Positions 1 through 8,924 of a stretch of 64,000 bases of DNA are shown piece by piece. Where the stretch lies: positions 2,356,001-2,420,000 of the forward strand of contig NZ_CP086322.1 in assembly GCF_023277745.1 (NCBI RefSeq), written 5' to 3'. A program made the position numbers and the translations under genes. The notes below the pieces were generated by a model that worked only from the letters and a program-made list of their open reading frames with translations, had not been told where the DNA came from and ran no database searches. The DNA is from Streptomyces halobius. GTDB lineage: Bacteria > Actinomycetota > Actinomycetes > Streptomycetales > Streptomycetaceae. Numbering within the stretch: the stretch's first letter is position 1; the number at the start of each line of letters is the position of its first letter.

Positions 1-46
1 GGTCTGTAAAACGTTCGGCCCTGTCTCATTTTCGGTGGTGACGGAG
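1..46. repeat. Left terminal inverted repeat of ISL3-family element
   Basis: Positions 1-46 are a near-perfect inverted copy of 1610-1655 (only a few mismatches in 46). The transposase remnant lies between them, so these are the element ends. The window starts at, or a few bases inside, the outer end, so the left target duplication cannot be seen. Confidence 0.85.
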
Positions 47-51
47 CGCTG

Positions 52-1583
52 CTATCCGAGGAGGATGCGGTGGCGAAGCAGGGTGAAGCCTGCTCGTCCG
101 TGCATCTGGCGCGCGATCCGCTTGGTCTTGGTGTTGACACCCTCGGTGGGGCCGTTGCTGTACGGAAGCGTGAGCCCGGCGATCACGGCGTCGAGGTCCC
201 GGTCCAGGCCCCGGGCGAAGGCATGCAGGTGGGGCAGGTCGGCGCCGCGGACCTGGGTGGCCCAGCGCGTGAGCGCGTCGGCATTGTCGGCGTGAGGCGC
301 AAGCAGCGGGGCGAAGGCCCTGATATCTGCAGCCGGTTGGGTCATCTCGGGGCAGGCGGCGGTGAGCTTGGCCAGGAGCTCGTGTTGCTCGTCCTTGAGG
401 TTGTCGGGCCTGGTCAGCAGCATCCGGGCGAGCCTGCGTGGGGAGATATGGCTGCGGTCGGAGTCCGTACGGCCCTGGTTGATGTACTTGTGCAGGAGGT
501 TCAGGCAGCCCGTGAAGCCGAGGGCCTTGATCTCTTCGAAGAGGTGCTTGACGGGGACGCCGGGGTCCTGGGCCCGGCGTCTGCGCAGGTGCTCGCGGTA
601 GGGATCGACCAGGCGCGGTACTTGGGGGCGCGGAGCATGCGCTCGGGCCGGTCGGCGCGGGCATGGCGTTTGACGGTATTCAGGGCCAGTTGCAGGCGGC
701 GGGCGCATTCGAGCAGGCCCACGCCCTGGTCGAGCAGGCCGTGGACCTGGTGCCAGCGTTCGAGGGTGGTCCGGGCGCGGGGCCCGTCGTGGATGGGCTC
801 GCCCAGTACGGTGGCCCAGCAGGTGCTGTGCGCTTTGACCTCGCTCAGAGCGGCTTCGCACAGGTTGTGCCACACATGCCGGCGATCGGCAACCTGGACC
901 GCGTCAGGCAGAGCGCGCCGGATCGCCTCAGCACAGGTCGCCGAGCCGTCACGGCACACGACCTCGACGCCCGGATGCTCGCGCAGCCACACCTGAAGGG
1001 TGTCGGCCCTGCGGCCGGGCAGCACGTCGATCCGCTCATGGGTCTCGGCGTCGATGATCACGGTGGCATAACGGTGCCGCCGGCGCAGAGCGAAGTCATC
1101 GACACCGGTCACCCGGGGCACCCGCCCAGACGGGCGGCGGGATCCGCAACAGCGTGCGCAGAGCCGTGTGACGCGACAGGCTCACCGCCATTATCGCCAG
1201 CAAACGCGCCCCGGCTCGGCCCGCTAACTCTTGACCACGGTCTTGACTTGCCTGGTCAGACGGACGGTTCGCCGCTGGTATCGGTCCAGCACTCCGGGCA
1301 CCTGCTCGCGGAAGGTGCGGCGGCAGCCGCGCGTGGGACACACCGGACGCCGCACCCGCACACGGACCACCACCCGGCGTTCATCGACCGGCACGTCGGC
1401 CACCGTCCGCCAGTGATAGCCGTGCACACGTTCCGACGAGGCCCCGCACACCGGGCAGACCGCAGTGTCCCGCGGAGTCCGTGCCCGCACCACGATCCGC
1501 TCACCTTCGTCGACCACATCCTCGATGACCAGCGGGGACAAACCCGAAAACACCGTCTGCACGAGCTCATTGACATCCTTCAC
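52..1583 (-). pseudogene. ISL3-family transposase, frameshifted
   Basis: The minus strand encodes the pieces of one ISL3 transposase in order. The N-terminal zinc-finger part (1224-1583) has paired cysteines in CPVCGAS and CPTRGC. A middle DDE part begins VTGVDDFALRRRHRYATV. The C-terminal part reads YSNGPTEGVNTKTKRIARQM and ends at 52. They sit in different frames, with shifts near 1225, 1120 and 620, so the product cannot be made as one chain. An intact ISL3 transposase is about 500 residues, which fits the 1.5-kb span. The element is flanked by its own inverted repeats and is probably immobile unless helped in trans. Confidence 0.85.
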
Positions 1584-1609
1584 GCGAATGTCAACGACCC
1601 ATCACGACT

Positions 1610-1655
1610 CTCCGTCACCACCGAAAGTGAGACAGGGCCGTTCGTTTGACAGACC
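1610..1655. repeat. Right terminal inverted repeat of ISL3-family element
   Basis: This is the inverted partner of 1-46, starting CTCCGTCACCACCGAAAGTG and ending in AGACC at 1651-1655. The sequence immediately beyond it is coding sequence of a truncated methyltransferase, so this is the insertion boundary. Confidence 0.85.
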
Positions 1656-1850
1656 CCTCGCCGGGCGCGTACCGGCGTCGAATCTCTGCAATGCCGTTGG
1701 CGAGTTGTTCGTCGGCGAATGACGACAGCATCGACATTCACCGGTTGGCCACCAGCCCCATCCAGTGGTTCCGGTCGACGCGTACCTGATATTCCTCGCA
1801 CCCGTAGTTGGTGATGAGTCCGGATTCCCGCATGTGGTTCGGCGATGGTC
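1656..1850 (-). pseudogene. C-terminal fragment of a SAM-dependent methyltransferase cut by the ISL3 element
   Basis: Read on the minus strand, the fragment runs MRESGLITNYGCEEYQV, then NHWMGLVANR, a TGA, and in the same frame MSMLSSFADEQLANGIAEI. This resembles the C-terminal region of class I methyltransferases (aromatic or Trp, about 10 residues, then NRYMS..SSF..EEL). The in-frame TGA sits where such proteins usually have a Tyr codon. The frame runs straight into the ISL3 end at 1655, so insertion removed the terminus; the N-terminal part is gone and replaced by another IS scrap. Family assignment is from pattern memory only. Confidence 0.45.
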
Positions 1851-1950
1851 TCTGGCCGCCTGACCGTCTTGCCCACGTCGTAGCGGGTGGCGGGTGGCGG
1901 TTCTTCGAGCCGAGCGGCCTGCCGGGGCCAGGCCGGTTGCCCCAGATCAC
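1851..1950 (-). mobile_element. C-terminal scrap of another transposase (basic GRP.GSKN tail)
   Basis: The minus strand encodes GPGRPLGSKNRHPPPATRYD followed by VGKTVRRPE. This basic, proline-rich ending with a ..GRPPGSKN..PA.RYDVGK motif is typical of one actinomycete transposase group. Nothing upstream in this frame supports a longer protein; the adjacent DNA belongs to a plus-strand IS5 remnant. Confidence 0.4.
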
Positions 1951-1954
1951 GGGC

Positions 1955-2529
1955 GAGGAAGGCGAGAGCACCCCGGGCAAACGGGAACGAAGGCGCAGCC
2001 GACGACGACGCCGAGCACGCTCGAAGGCCGCCCGGCTAGGCCGCTCACGCGGCGGAGGACTGACCGGCAAGGTCCACCTCGCCGCCGAGCGACGCTGCCG
2101 CCCGCTCTCCTTCGAGCTGACCGAGGGCCAGGCCGCCGACACCCCGCACTTCATCCCGATCCTGGACAAGGTCAAGGTCCGCGGCTCCATCGGACGCCCG
2201 CGCACCCGGCCCGACGCAGTCGTCGGAGAGAAGGCGTACTCCTCCAAGGCCAAGGCGCCTATCTGCGCGAAAGAGAGGTCAAGGCGGTCATCCCAGAGAA
2301 GACCGACCAGGCGGCCAACCGGAAGAAGAAGGGTAGCCCGGGGCGGGCGTCCCATCTCCCATGACGCCGAGCTCTACCGTGACCGCAACACGGTGGAACG
2401 CTGCATCAACAAGATCAAGGCATGGCGGGGCTCGCCACGCGCTATGACAAGACGCCCGAGAGCTACCTCGCCGCCCTCCACCTGCGCGGAGCGGTCATCT
2501 GGCTCCGCAGCCTCCACCCCACCGCATGA
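1955..2529 (+). pseudogene. IS5-family transposase remnant, N-terminus lost and frameshifted
   Basis: In successive frames the plus strand encodes LGRSRGG.LTGKVHLAAE, then RCRPLSFELTEGQAADTPHF, DAVVGEKAYSSKA, LREREVKAVIPEKTDQAANR, GGRPISHDAELYRDRNTVER and a C-terminus ending in LHPTA at 2529. These are the middle and end of an IS5-family DDE transposase. The start is missing and there are frameshifts near 2250-2400. The motif GACAGGCCCTA (2541-2551) just beyond is the kind of terminal sequence this family carries; its inverse recurs at 17284-17294. Confidence 0.7.
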
Positions 2530-2647
2530 TCACGACTCGAGACAGGCCCTAACTTGCCGGGCGCTTCAACTACCCCCGGGCGAAGAGTCGTTGCCGACTG
2601 TAGGGGCACCCACTGACAATCGGGCCTCCAACGCCCTGACCCGCCCA

Positions 2648-3470
2648 TCACGCCGTACGCCGGATCGCCGGGGCCTGCGGCACAGGGACCGCAGGTCCGG
2701 CCTGCTGGGCAGCACGCTCAGCTCGGGCACGGCGCAGCGCCATGGCGCGCACGGCATCGGCCTCCCGGCGACGCTGGGCGCGGACGGTCTCGATCGGGCT
2801 CGGCCCGTCGTCCGCAGCCGGCTCCGGAAAGGCGCGCTGGCTCAGCTGACGCAGGGCGCGGTTCTGCCGCTCTATGGCGGCCGCGATGGCCGGTCGACGT
2901 GCCGCTCGGGCCGGGCCTGCTGGTGCGCGGCAAGCGCTTGGCGGAAGCCGTCCGAGGCCTTTTCACGTGTCTTGACCGGCTCCTCGGAGGCGGGTGCCGC
3001 CGCCGTGGCGGGTATCGGCTCGCGGGGTGCCGGGGCTGTCGCACCGACGGGAAGGACGCGGACCGTGCGGACCGCTTGCGTGCCTGTCACTCGTTCGCCG
3101 CGGCGACGATCCGGTCGCTGACCAGCCGGAGCTGGGTGGCGTATGCGGGCGAGTCGGGGCGCAGGTCCAGCTGCCCGTTCTCCGGGTGGAAGGCCACGGC
3201 CCGGACGTGGTCGGGCAGTTGCGGTGCGACGGCGGCTGCGATGTCCGGCCACTGGTCCAGCACGGTCCCGCCGGCCGCCGGGAGCTGCCAGGCCCGGTCG
3301 GCCATCAGGCTCTGGAGAACGGCGGCGAACCCTTGCGGGTCCCGCCCGTCACGCCGAACGACACGTTCCTGACGGCGACGCGGCGCACGGGCGTCGGTGG
3401 CGCCGCACTTCTTCGCGGCCTCGCGCGCGGCGTGCAGGGTGACCCGGGCCAGGTCGACACCGGACAGCAC
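2648..3470 (-). pseudogene. DUF721 (DciA-like) protein, frameshifted
   Basis: The N-terminal part reads SGVDLARVTLHAAREAAKK, then WQLPAAGGTVLDQWPDIAAA and FHPENGQLDLRPDSPAYATQ. That is the DUF721/DciA fold, recognisable from the SGVDLAR start and the LDLRPDSPAYATQLRL motif. The frame closes near 3087 and resumes as TGTQAVRTVRVLPVG. A third frame carries DAVRAMALRRARAERAAQQA and stops at 2648. So at least two frameshifts break the C-terminal region. DciA normally helps load the replicative helicase; this divergent long version with a basic, alanine-rich tail is probably an accessory paralogue rather than the chromosomal gene beside gyrB. Confidence 0.6.
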
Positions 3471-3475
3471 GAGAA

Positions 3476-3646
3476 GGATGGCTGGGCGACGTCGAGCAAC
3501 TGACCGTCAGCCTCACCGCCACCGACGACAAGATCAGCCAGATTGAGGCCAATGAGAGACGGAAGAGCTCGCCGGTGTTCGTCGGCACGCCGCCGATCAA
3601 CCAACTCGTAGTTCGGGAAGCCCAAATCCAGAACAAGACCGAGTAG
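3476..3646 (+). pseudogene. Orphan C-terminal coding remnant, unknown
   Basis: The plus strand from 3476 reads GWLGDVEQLTVSLTATDDKI, then SQIEANERRKSSPVFVGTPP, and stops at 3646. Third codon positions are almost all G or C and the product looks like a real polar C-terminus, but there is no start codon. The upstream side runs directly into the DUF721 remnant on the other strand. I do not recognise the family. Confidence 0.35.
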
Positions 3647-3729
3647 CCGCGACGCAGTCGGACGCCAGGCAGTGTCCGATAGGTCGTGTGACTGGGCCGT
3701 GGGCGTCCTTCTCGGCCTGTTGGGCCGCT

Positions 3730-6306
3730 TCACTGGCCGCTGGTTCGGCGCACTGCGGTGAGGGCGGCGCGGATAGCCGTCGTCGTAGGGTGCCCCGCTC
3801 CCAGCAGCCGTACCGCGTCGGTGAGGGCTCGCTCGTACAGGGGGATTGCGAGGTCCGGGCGCCCCGTCGCCGCGTACGCGGCGGCGAGGTCGAGGCGTAC
3901 CGCCCCGGTGTCCGGATGGTCCTCCCCGACACTGCGTACCGTGGCGTCGAGGGTCTGCTCGAGCAGTGGAACGGCCAGGTCCAGGTGGCCTCTGCGCGCG
4001 TGTGTGGCGGCGAGGTTGTGGCGCACAGTGCGCGTCAGCTCATGGGTGTCCCCCAGGTTGCGCGCCGCGTCGCGAAGGGCCTGCTCGTACACCGGAAGGG
4101 CCCGGTCGGGGCGGCCCGCCGCCACGAGCGCGCCTGCGAGGTCGTTGCCGGAGACAACGGTGAGGGGAGAGCCGGCTCCGAGGACCCGCTCCCGGTCGGC
4201 CAAGGTCTGCTCGTATAGCGGGATGGCCCGTTTCAGGTCTCCCGCCGCCTCATAGGCGTCGGCGAGGCCACCACGCGTCGCGAGGGTGTGCGGGTGGTCG
4301 GCTCCGAGGAGCCGCTCACGGTCGCCGAGGACCCGCTCGTACAGGGGGACGGCGCGGCCGAGGTCACCCACGGCCGCGTAGGCGCCGGCGAGGTTGTTGC
4401 GCATGATCAGGGTGTGCAGGTGGTGCTCGCCGAGGATCCGCACCGCGTCCTCGGCGATCTCGCGGTGCAGCGGAAGGGCCCGCGCGGGGTCTCCCGCCGC
4501 CGTGTAGGCGAAGGCCAGGTTGTTTCGCGCGATCAGGGTGTCCGGGTGGTCCCGGCCAACGGTGCGGATCCGGTCGTGCAGGGTCTGCTCGAACAGCGGC
4601 AGCGCCCTGGCGAGATTCCCGGCCGACTGGTGAGCCTGGGCGAGGTTGTTGCGCGTGGACAGGGTATGCGGATGGTCTGTGCCCAGAACCCGCTCCCGGT
4701 CCCTGAGGGTGTCCTCCAGGAGGGAGAGGGCCCGGGCCGCGTCTCCTTTGAACTCGTATGCCCGTGCAAGGTTGTTGCGCACGGTGAGGGTGACGGGACC
4801 GGTGTCGCCCAGTTCCCGTGCGGCGGCGGTGAGGGCGCGTTCGTAGTAGGTGATCGCGCGGCTCGTGTCGCCCTGGTGGGTGAGAAAGAGGCCGGCCTCG
4901 TTGAGCACCCTTCCGATGTCTTCGGAGGTGTCCGTCTCGGGGGGCGAGTGGTCGATGAGGGCGTCGATGTGCGGCGTCAGAGCCCGCCAGGCGGGCCAGG
5001 TGGCGGGGTCCAGCGATGTGGCGGGCAGCGCCGCCTGCAGGTGGGCGGCCGCGGCCCGGCGGGCGCGGTCGACGAGGTCCGGGGTGCGGTGGGGGTCGCG
5101 GGGGTCGGGGGTGCGGGCCAGGGCCTGCACGAGGCGGTGCACGGCGAGGGTGCCGGTGGCGGGGTCGGCGGTCGCCATGCTGTAGGCGGTGAGCAAGCCC
5201 AGGGCGCCGGTGGCCTCCGGGGTGCCCGGCACACCGCCGAGGAGGCCGACGGGGATGCGGTCGGGCGCGTACCAGGCCAGGAGACGCAGCAGGTCGGTGG
5301 CCAGGGGCTGGGTCCGCCGGATCCGGTCCAGCGTCAGATTCCAGACGCGGGCGACAGTGCGTTCGCTGTCGGCGCCGGGGACGCCGCCGGCCCCGTAGAG
5401 GTCCGCCGGGTACCGGGCCAGGAGGCCGAGGTAGCCACGGGGCGTCAGCAGCGGGGCCTGGGCGAGATAGGCGGCGGCCTGCTCGACGGCAAGGGGCAGG
5501 TGACCGAGCTCGGCGCACAGTTCGGCGGCGCCGTCCATGTCGCGCGGGTCGGCGCCGGCCGTGGCGATACGGGTGAGCAGCGCCAGTGACGCGTTCTCGT
5601 CCAGGACGTCCAGGCGGACCACGGTGGCTGCGTCATGCCACACGGTCGCGAGCCTGCTGGTGATCAGGAAGCGGCCGCCTCGGGCTCGGTCGAGCAGAGG
5701 GGCGATATCCCGGGGATCATTGACGTTGTCCAGCACCAGCAGCCAACCGCCGTGGGTGGCCAGCCACTGCAGGGCGCGCTCGGTCAGGTCGGCGGCGCGC
5801 AGCACCTCGGCCAGGGCGGGTTGCAGCGCGCTGGCCAGGTCGGCGAGGCCCCGCTGGACGGAGGCGGCGCTGTCGGCGGTGATCCAGCGGATGGGCGCGC
5901 AGCCCGCCGCGTGGGCGCGGGTGACCGCCCAGTGGGCGGCCAGGGCGCTCTTGCCGATGCCGCCGAGCCCGTGCACCGCCTGCACCACCACCTCGCCGGG
6001 GTGGGAAAGGACCTTGTCCAGCCGGTCGAGTTCGGCAGTGCGTCCCACGAAGGCACCCCGCCGGGGAAGGTTATCCAGCCCGGGCGGGGCGTCCACATCA
6101 GCGGGCGGCAGCAGAGCCTGGGGTGGCAGCATCAGGGCACGGGCGCCGTCTCCGGTCTGCGCGACCCCGTAGAAGCCGCCGGGCGCCGCGATGGCAATGG
6201 AGCGCGGGCCCGACGCGTCGGCGTGGACAGGCGTAGGCGGACCCTGGGCATGCCGCTGATCACGCGCCGGCCGCTCACGTCGGCGCTTGCGGAACAGAGG
6301 CGTCAT
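3730..6306 (-). CDS. NB-ARC/TPR STAND-type ATPase (858 aa)
   Basis: Residues 30-55 hold the motif SGPRSIAIAAPGGFYGVAQT. An NB-ARC module follows: Walker A GLGGIGKS (113-120), Walker B LLVLDN (189-194), sensor-like FLITSR (213-218) and GHLPLAVEQ (268-276). From about residue 470 to the end there are roughly nine 42-residue kinesin-light-chain-type TPRs (pattern ARNNLA...G..A.ALPL.E..L.DR...LG..HP.T). STAND proteins of this build couple ligand sensing by repeats to nucleotide-driven oligomerisation; in Streptomyces their targets are mostly unknown. No enzymatic effector domain is visible. The start overlaps the end of the upstream membrane-protein gene by 4 bp, so the two are translationally coupled. 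Confidence 0.85.
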   Translation of the reverse strand: MTPLFRKRRRERPARDQRHAQGPPTPVHADASGPRSIAIAAPGGFYGVAQTGDGARALMLPPQALLPPADVDAPPGLDNLPRRGAFVGRTAELDRLDKVLSHPGEVVVQAVHGLGGIGKSALAAHWAVTRAHAAGCAPIRWITADSAASVQRGLADLASALQPALAEVLRAADLTERALQWLATHGGWLLVLDNVNDPRDIAPLLDRARGGRFLITSRLATVWHDAATVVRLDVLDENASLALLTRIATAGADPRDMDGAAELCAELGHLPLAVEQAAAYLAQAPLLTPRGYLGLLARYPADLYGAGGVPGADSERTVARVWNLTLDRIRRTQPLATDLLRLLAWYAPDRIPVGLLGGVPGTPEATGALGLLTAYSMATADPATGTLAVHRLVQALARTPDPRDPHRTPDLVDRARRAAAAHLQAALPATSLDPATWPAWRALTPHIDALIDHSPPETDTSEDIGRVLNEAGLFLTHQGDTSRAITYYERALTAAARELGDTGPVTLTVRNNLARAYEFKGDAARALSLLEDTLRDRERVLGTDHPHTLSTRNNLAQAHQSAGNLARALPLFEQTLHDRIRTVGRDHPDTLIARNNLAFAYTAAGDPARALPLHREIAEDAVRILGEHHLHTLIMRNNLAGAYAAVGDLGRAVPLYERVLGDRERLLGADHPHTLATRGGLADAYEAAGDLKRAIPLYEQTLADRERVLGAGSPLTVVSGNDLAGALVAAGRPDRALPVYEQALRDAARNLGDTHELTRTVRHNLAATHARRGHLDLAVPLLEQTLDATVRSVGEDHPDTGAVRLDLAAAYAATGRPDLAIPLYERALTDAVRLLGAGHPTTTAIRAALTAVRRTSGQ

Positions 6307-6821
6307 CGCGGTGCCCCGCCGGAGGTGTCACCGGTGGCGAGGCGGCCGTGGTTGTCGCCTGCGATGGCGATGGACTGGTCACCGGACGCGGTTGCAGTGG
6401 CCGCAGACGGCGGAGGCCCGGAAGGGGGCGGTGCCGGAGGATCCGGAGAGGGCGGCGACACGAGCCCGGGAGATGCCGCACTGGTGGAGATGTCACCCCT
6501 GTTGCAGCCGCCGATGGCCACCGAGCCCGCTCCCGAGGCGGTCGCCGACGCCAGGTCCGCGCCGGGCCGGCCTGTGGCGGGTGGGGTGCCGCAGGTGGCG
6601 AACCCGTGACCCCACATGGCCGCCAGGGCGGACAGAGCCGCCCCCACCCCGCAGGCCACGGCCCACCGCACGGCCGGGTCCTCCATCACGGAGCGCAGTA
6701 ACGCCCCACAGATCCAGGTGCCACTGGCGAACGCGGCCACCGTCGCCACGGCCGCGACCGCCCATCTGCCCAACAGCCCCATAAGCCCCCCCGGCGCGAT
6801 CACTCTCGGCGCTTCCACCAT
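6303..6821 (-). CDS. Small membrane protein coupled to the NB-ARC/TPR gene
   Basis: I chose the ATG at 6821 (MVEAPRVIAPGG), giving about 172 residues. Two hydrophobic segments follow, LLGRWAVAAVATVAAF and AVACGVGAALSALAAM, then a Pro/Ser/Thr-rich linker and the C-terminal motif SGDQSIAIAGDNHGRLATGD. The same motif pattern (SIAIA....G...TGD) begins the NB-ARC protein next door, with which this gene overlaps by 4 bp. I infer that the pair works together at the membrane. No family name is recognised. The start is uncertain; a longer upstream reading to 6953 lacks plausible sequence. Confidence 0.55.
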   Translation of the reverse strand: MVEAPRVIAPGGLMGLLGRWAVAAVATVAAFASGTWICGALLRSVMEDPAVRWAVACGVGAALSALAAMWGHGFATCGTPPATGRPGADLASATASGAGSVAIGGCNRGDISTSAASPGLVSPPSPDPPAPPPSGPPPSAATATASGDQSIAIAGDNHGRLATGDTSGGAPR

Positions 6822-7111
6822 GCCACTAAGGGCCCGGACTCGTACCCCTTTCGATGATGCTTGTCCGGCCAGCCGTCGGGGCGGCGCGGCCAGGCGCAGC
6901 AGTCCGTGTCCAGCCCCGCCAGCAGCCTGTCGGGACAGCACACCTGGATGCACCTAGATGGCCTCTCTCGCTGCTCTTCATGGGCATCGCGGGCGGTCTG
7001 GAGGCCCACACGTTCAACATCAACATGGTCGCCCGTCCTTTTTCCCAGGGCCTGCCGTCCGTGCGGGACCGCAGCCTCCGCGTACGGCAGGGGCTTGAGC
7101 TTGCGGTCCAT
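6800..7111 (-). CDS. Hypothetical 103-aa protein
   Basis: The minus-strand frame starts ATG at 7111 (MDRKLKPLPYAEAAVPHGRQ) and ends at 6800, overlapping the proposed start of the membrane-protein gene by 22 bp. It is polar, with several Cys, His and Trp residues (CIQVCCPD, DCCAWPRRPDGW). Codon bias is good at both ends and weaker in the middle. It could be a real first gene of the STAND operon or a chance reading; no homologue comes to mind. Confidence 0.33.
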   Translation of the reverse strand: MDRKLKPLPYAEAAVPHGRQALGKRTGDHVDVERVGLQTARDAHEEQRERPSRCIQVCCPDRLLAGLDTDCCAWPRRPDGWPDKHHRKGYESGPLVAWWKRRE

Positions 7112-7451
7112 GGTGTTGTTGCCGGGTGATACGAGCTCGGCGACCAGCCGCGCCCAAGCTCGCCGGACGGTTCTGCGAGCGGCGGCGGTGAGATTCCCGC
7201 CGCCGACTCACCTAGATCCGTATCGGCCCCAGCGCCGGAGGGACAAGGGGACGAAGTCCCCCCCAATGGCGTAATCCGCGAAGGCGGCGACAGACGGGAG
7301 ACGAAGGGGGGATTCCACGCGTGGCCGCCCCTGGCGAGAGCGGCTACCGTCGAGAAGCGGATGAATCGGATACGCATAAGGCTTCGGGCCGGTGCCGAAA
7401 CGTGCGCCGTGCCGTCACCTCGTTGCGCCGGTGCTGCCACAAGGAGTCACG
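7112..7451. other. Intergenic region before the methyltransferase/ATP-grasp locus
   Basis: No convincing gene lies in these 340 bp. The last part holds the ribosome-binding site AAGGAG (7441-7446), 5 bases before the methyltransferase ATG. The promoter of the three-gene locus must lie here, but no clear -35/-10 pair stands out. Confidence 0.4.
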
Positions 7452-8924
7452 ATGGATACCTTGCGTCCTATGTCGGCGATCGATTCGACCGAACGCATCG
7501 AAGACGTCGTCGCCAAAGTGGTCCAGGAGTGCCAGAACGGCTTGCCCAGCCGAGTGCTTTCCCTGGTGGCCGAGGTGCCCTGGAATGAATTGAACGAGCG
7601 CATCATGCATTACGCGGACTGTACCGAGGCGCCGTACTCCTGCCGGGCGACCGGCATCGATATATGGGTGGCGCGAGCGATCGTGACGGTGGAGTGGCTG
7701 GCGGGTACCGTCCTCGTATGCGGTCACCGCATGGGCCCGCCGGTTCTGGCGGACCACGATCACAAGGTACTGCCTTCTGACGGCGCGGCCGAAGTCTGGC
7801 GGCAGGCCGACCGGTTGATGGAGCTTGTGTCCGGGGTGTCGACCGAGGAGCCCGGCCGTATCGAGGGATTGTTGAAGCACGACAGCTGGCTGGTCGCGAC
7901 CTTGGCCTCCGACGTGCTCAACCGCATGGGAATACCAGCGGTTCCGCAGTTCGTGCGCGACCACGAACCACATCTTGAGCCCAACGGCCCTGCGGCCACC
8001 AGCGTGCGGCCTGTGGACGGCAGATTCACCGAGACCTGGGAATCACGGATCAGCGTCGACGAGTACGCGCTCTTCGAGGCCACTCACCCCGCGTATGCGG
8101 TGCAAATGGTGGAACTCGGCCGCATGGTGCGTACGCATTCCCGGCAGCGGGCTGATTCCATCCTCGATGTGGGCAGCGGGCCCGGTCTGCCGACGGTCAT
8201 GCTCGCCGAGATGTTCCCCGACGCCGATATCGACGCGGTGGAACCCAGCGCGGCGGCATTCCCGCACTTGCTACGGAACACCTCACGGCACCGCATCACC
8301 GCACACAACAGCGGCATCGTCCAATTCTCCGGGCGGGACGACTACCCTCTCACCGTGTCCGTGGGAGCCTCGCACCATCTGGATACCCGCATGTTTCTGC
8401 GCGGTATGAAGCGACACACCGCGCAGGGCGGTCTGATCATCGTTGCCGATGAGATGATCGGGAAATTCACGTCCGCCGATGAGCGATCGCGGATCATCGC
8501 GGACCATCATCTCGCTTACATCGAGCAGACGCTCGCCCATATCTGTGAAGAGGACCTTCCGCCGGCAGAGCAACGCAGGCTGCGGGCCATCCGCGACGTC
8601 GACCGACGAGCGCCGGGAGCTCTGCACGAACTCCTCGACGAAGTGCGCCGTGACCGGGTCTTCTACCGTGGCGACGACAGTCCATGGCATCGCGTGCGGT
8701 TCACGGTGCTGGAGCTCGAAGCCCTGGTGGCCGGCATCGATTACGACGTCGAGCGCAAGACCTACCCGGAGAACTTCCTGGCCCTCGCCGAGGACGAAGG
8801 GCTGGAGGTCATCGCGCACAAGCGCGTGCACGCAACCTTGGGGACCAGCGATCTCGACGCGGGCACGCATGTCGTCGCGCTGCGCAACGGGTGCTCGTCT
8901 GACGCCGCCACCGGGCCGTCATGA
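7452..8924 (+). CDS. Class I SAM-dependent methyltransferase with long N-terminal extension
   Basis: The start ATG at 7452 is set by AAGGAG five bases upstream and gives 490 residues. Residues 1-190 match no domain I recognise. The methyltransferase fold starts near 200 (SVDEYALFEATHPAYAVQM), with the SAM-binding motif ILDVGSGPGLPTVML (about 237-251) and an acidic post-I motif DADIDAVEPSAAAF. The region after 330 continues with LIIVADEM and a helical C-terminus. The stop overlaps the next start as ATGA (8921-8924), so it is co-translated with an ATP-grasp ligase. I infer a role in a small natural-product pathway; the substrate is unknown. Confidence 0.75.
   Translation: MDTLRPMSAIDSTERIEDVVAKVVQECQNGLPSRVLSLVAEVPWNELNERIMHYADCTEAPYSCRATGIDIWVARAIVTVEWLAGTVLVCGHRMGPPVLADHDHKVLPSDGAAEVWRQADRLMELVSGVSTEEPGRIEGLLKHDSWLVATLASDVLNRMGIPAVPQFVRDHEPHLEPNGPAATSVRPVDGRFTETWESRISVDEYALFEATHPAYAVQMVELGRMVRTHSRQRADSILDVGSGPGLPTVMLAEMFPDADIDAVEPSAAAFPHLLRNTSRHRITAHNSGIVQFSGRDDYPLTVSVGASHHLDTRMFLRGMKRHTAQGGLIIVADEMIGKFTSADERSRIIADHHLAYIEQTLAHICEEDLPPAEQRRLRAIRDVDRRAPGALHELLDEVRRDRVFYRGDDSPWHRVRFTVLELEALVAGIDYDVERKTYPENFLALAEDEGLEVIAHKRVHATLGTSDLDAGTHVVALRNGCSSDAATGPS

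Noticed and set aside
4000..4900. Regular repeats every 126 bp, at first sight CRISPR-like or satellite DNA
   Set aside because: They are coding TPR repeats of the STAND protein; repeats and spacers vary and the frame stays open.
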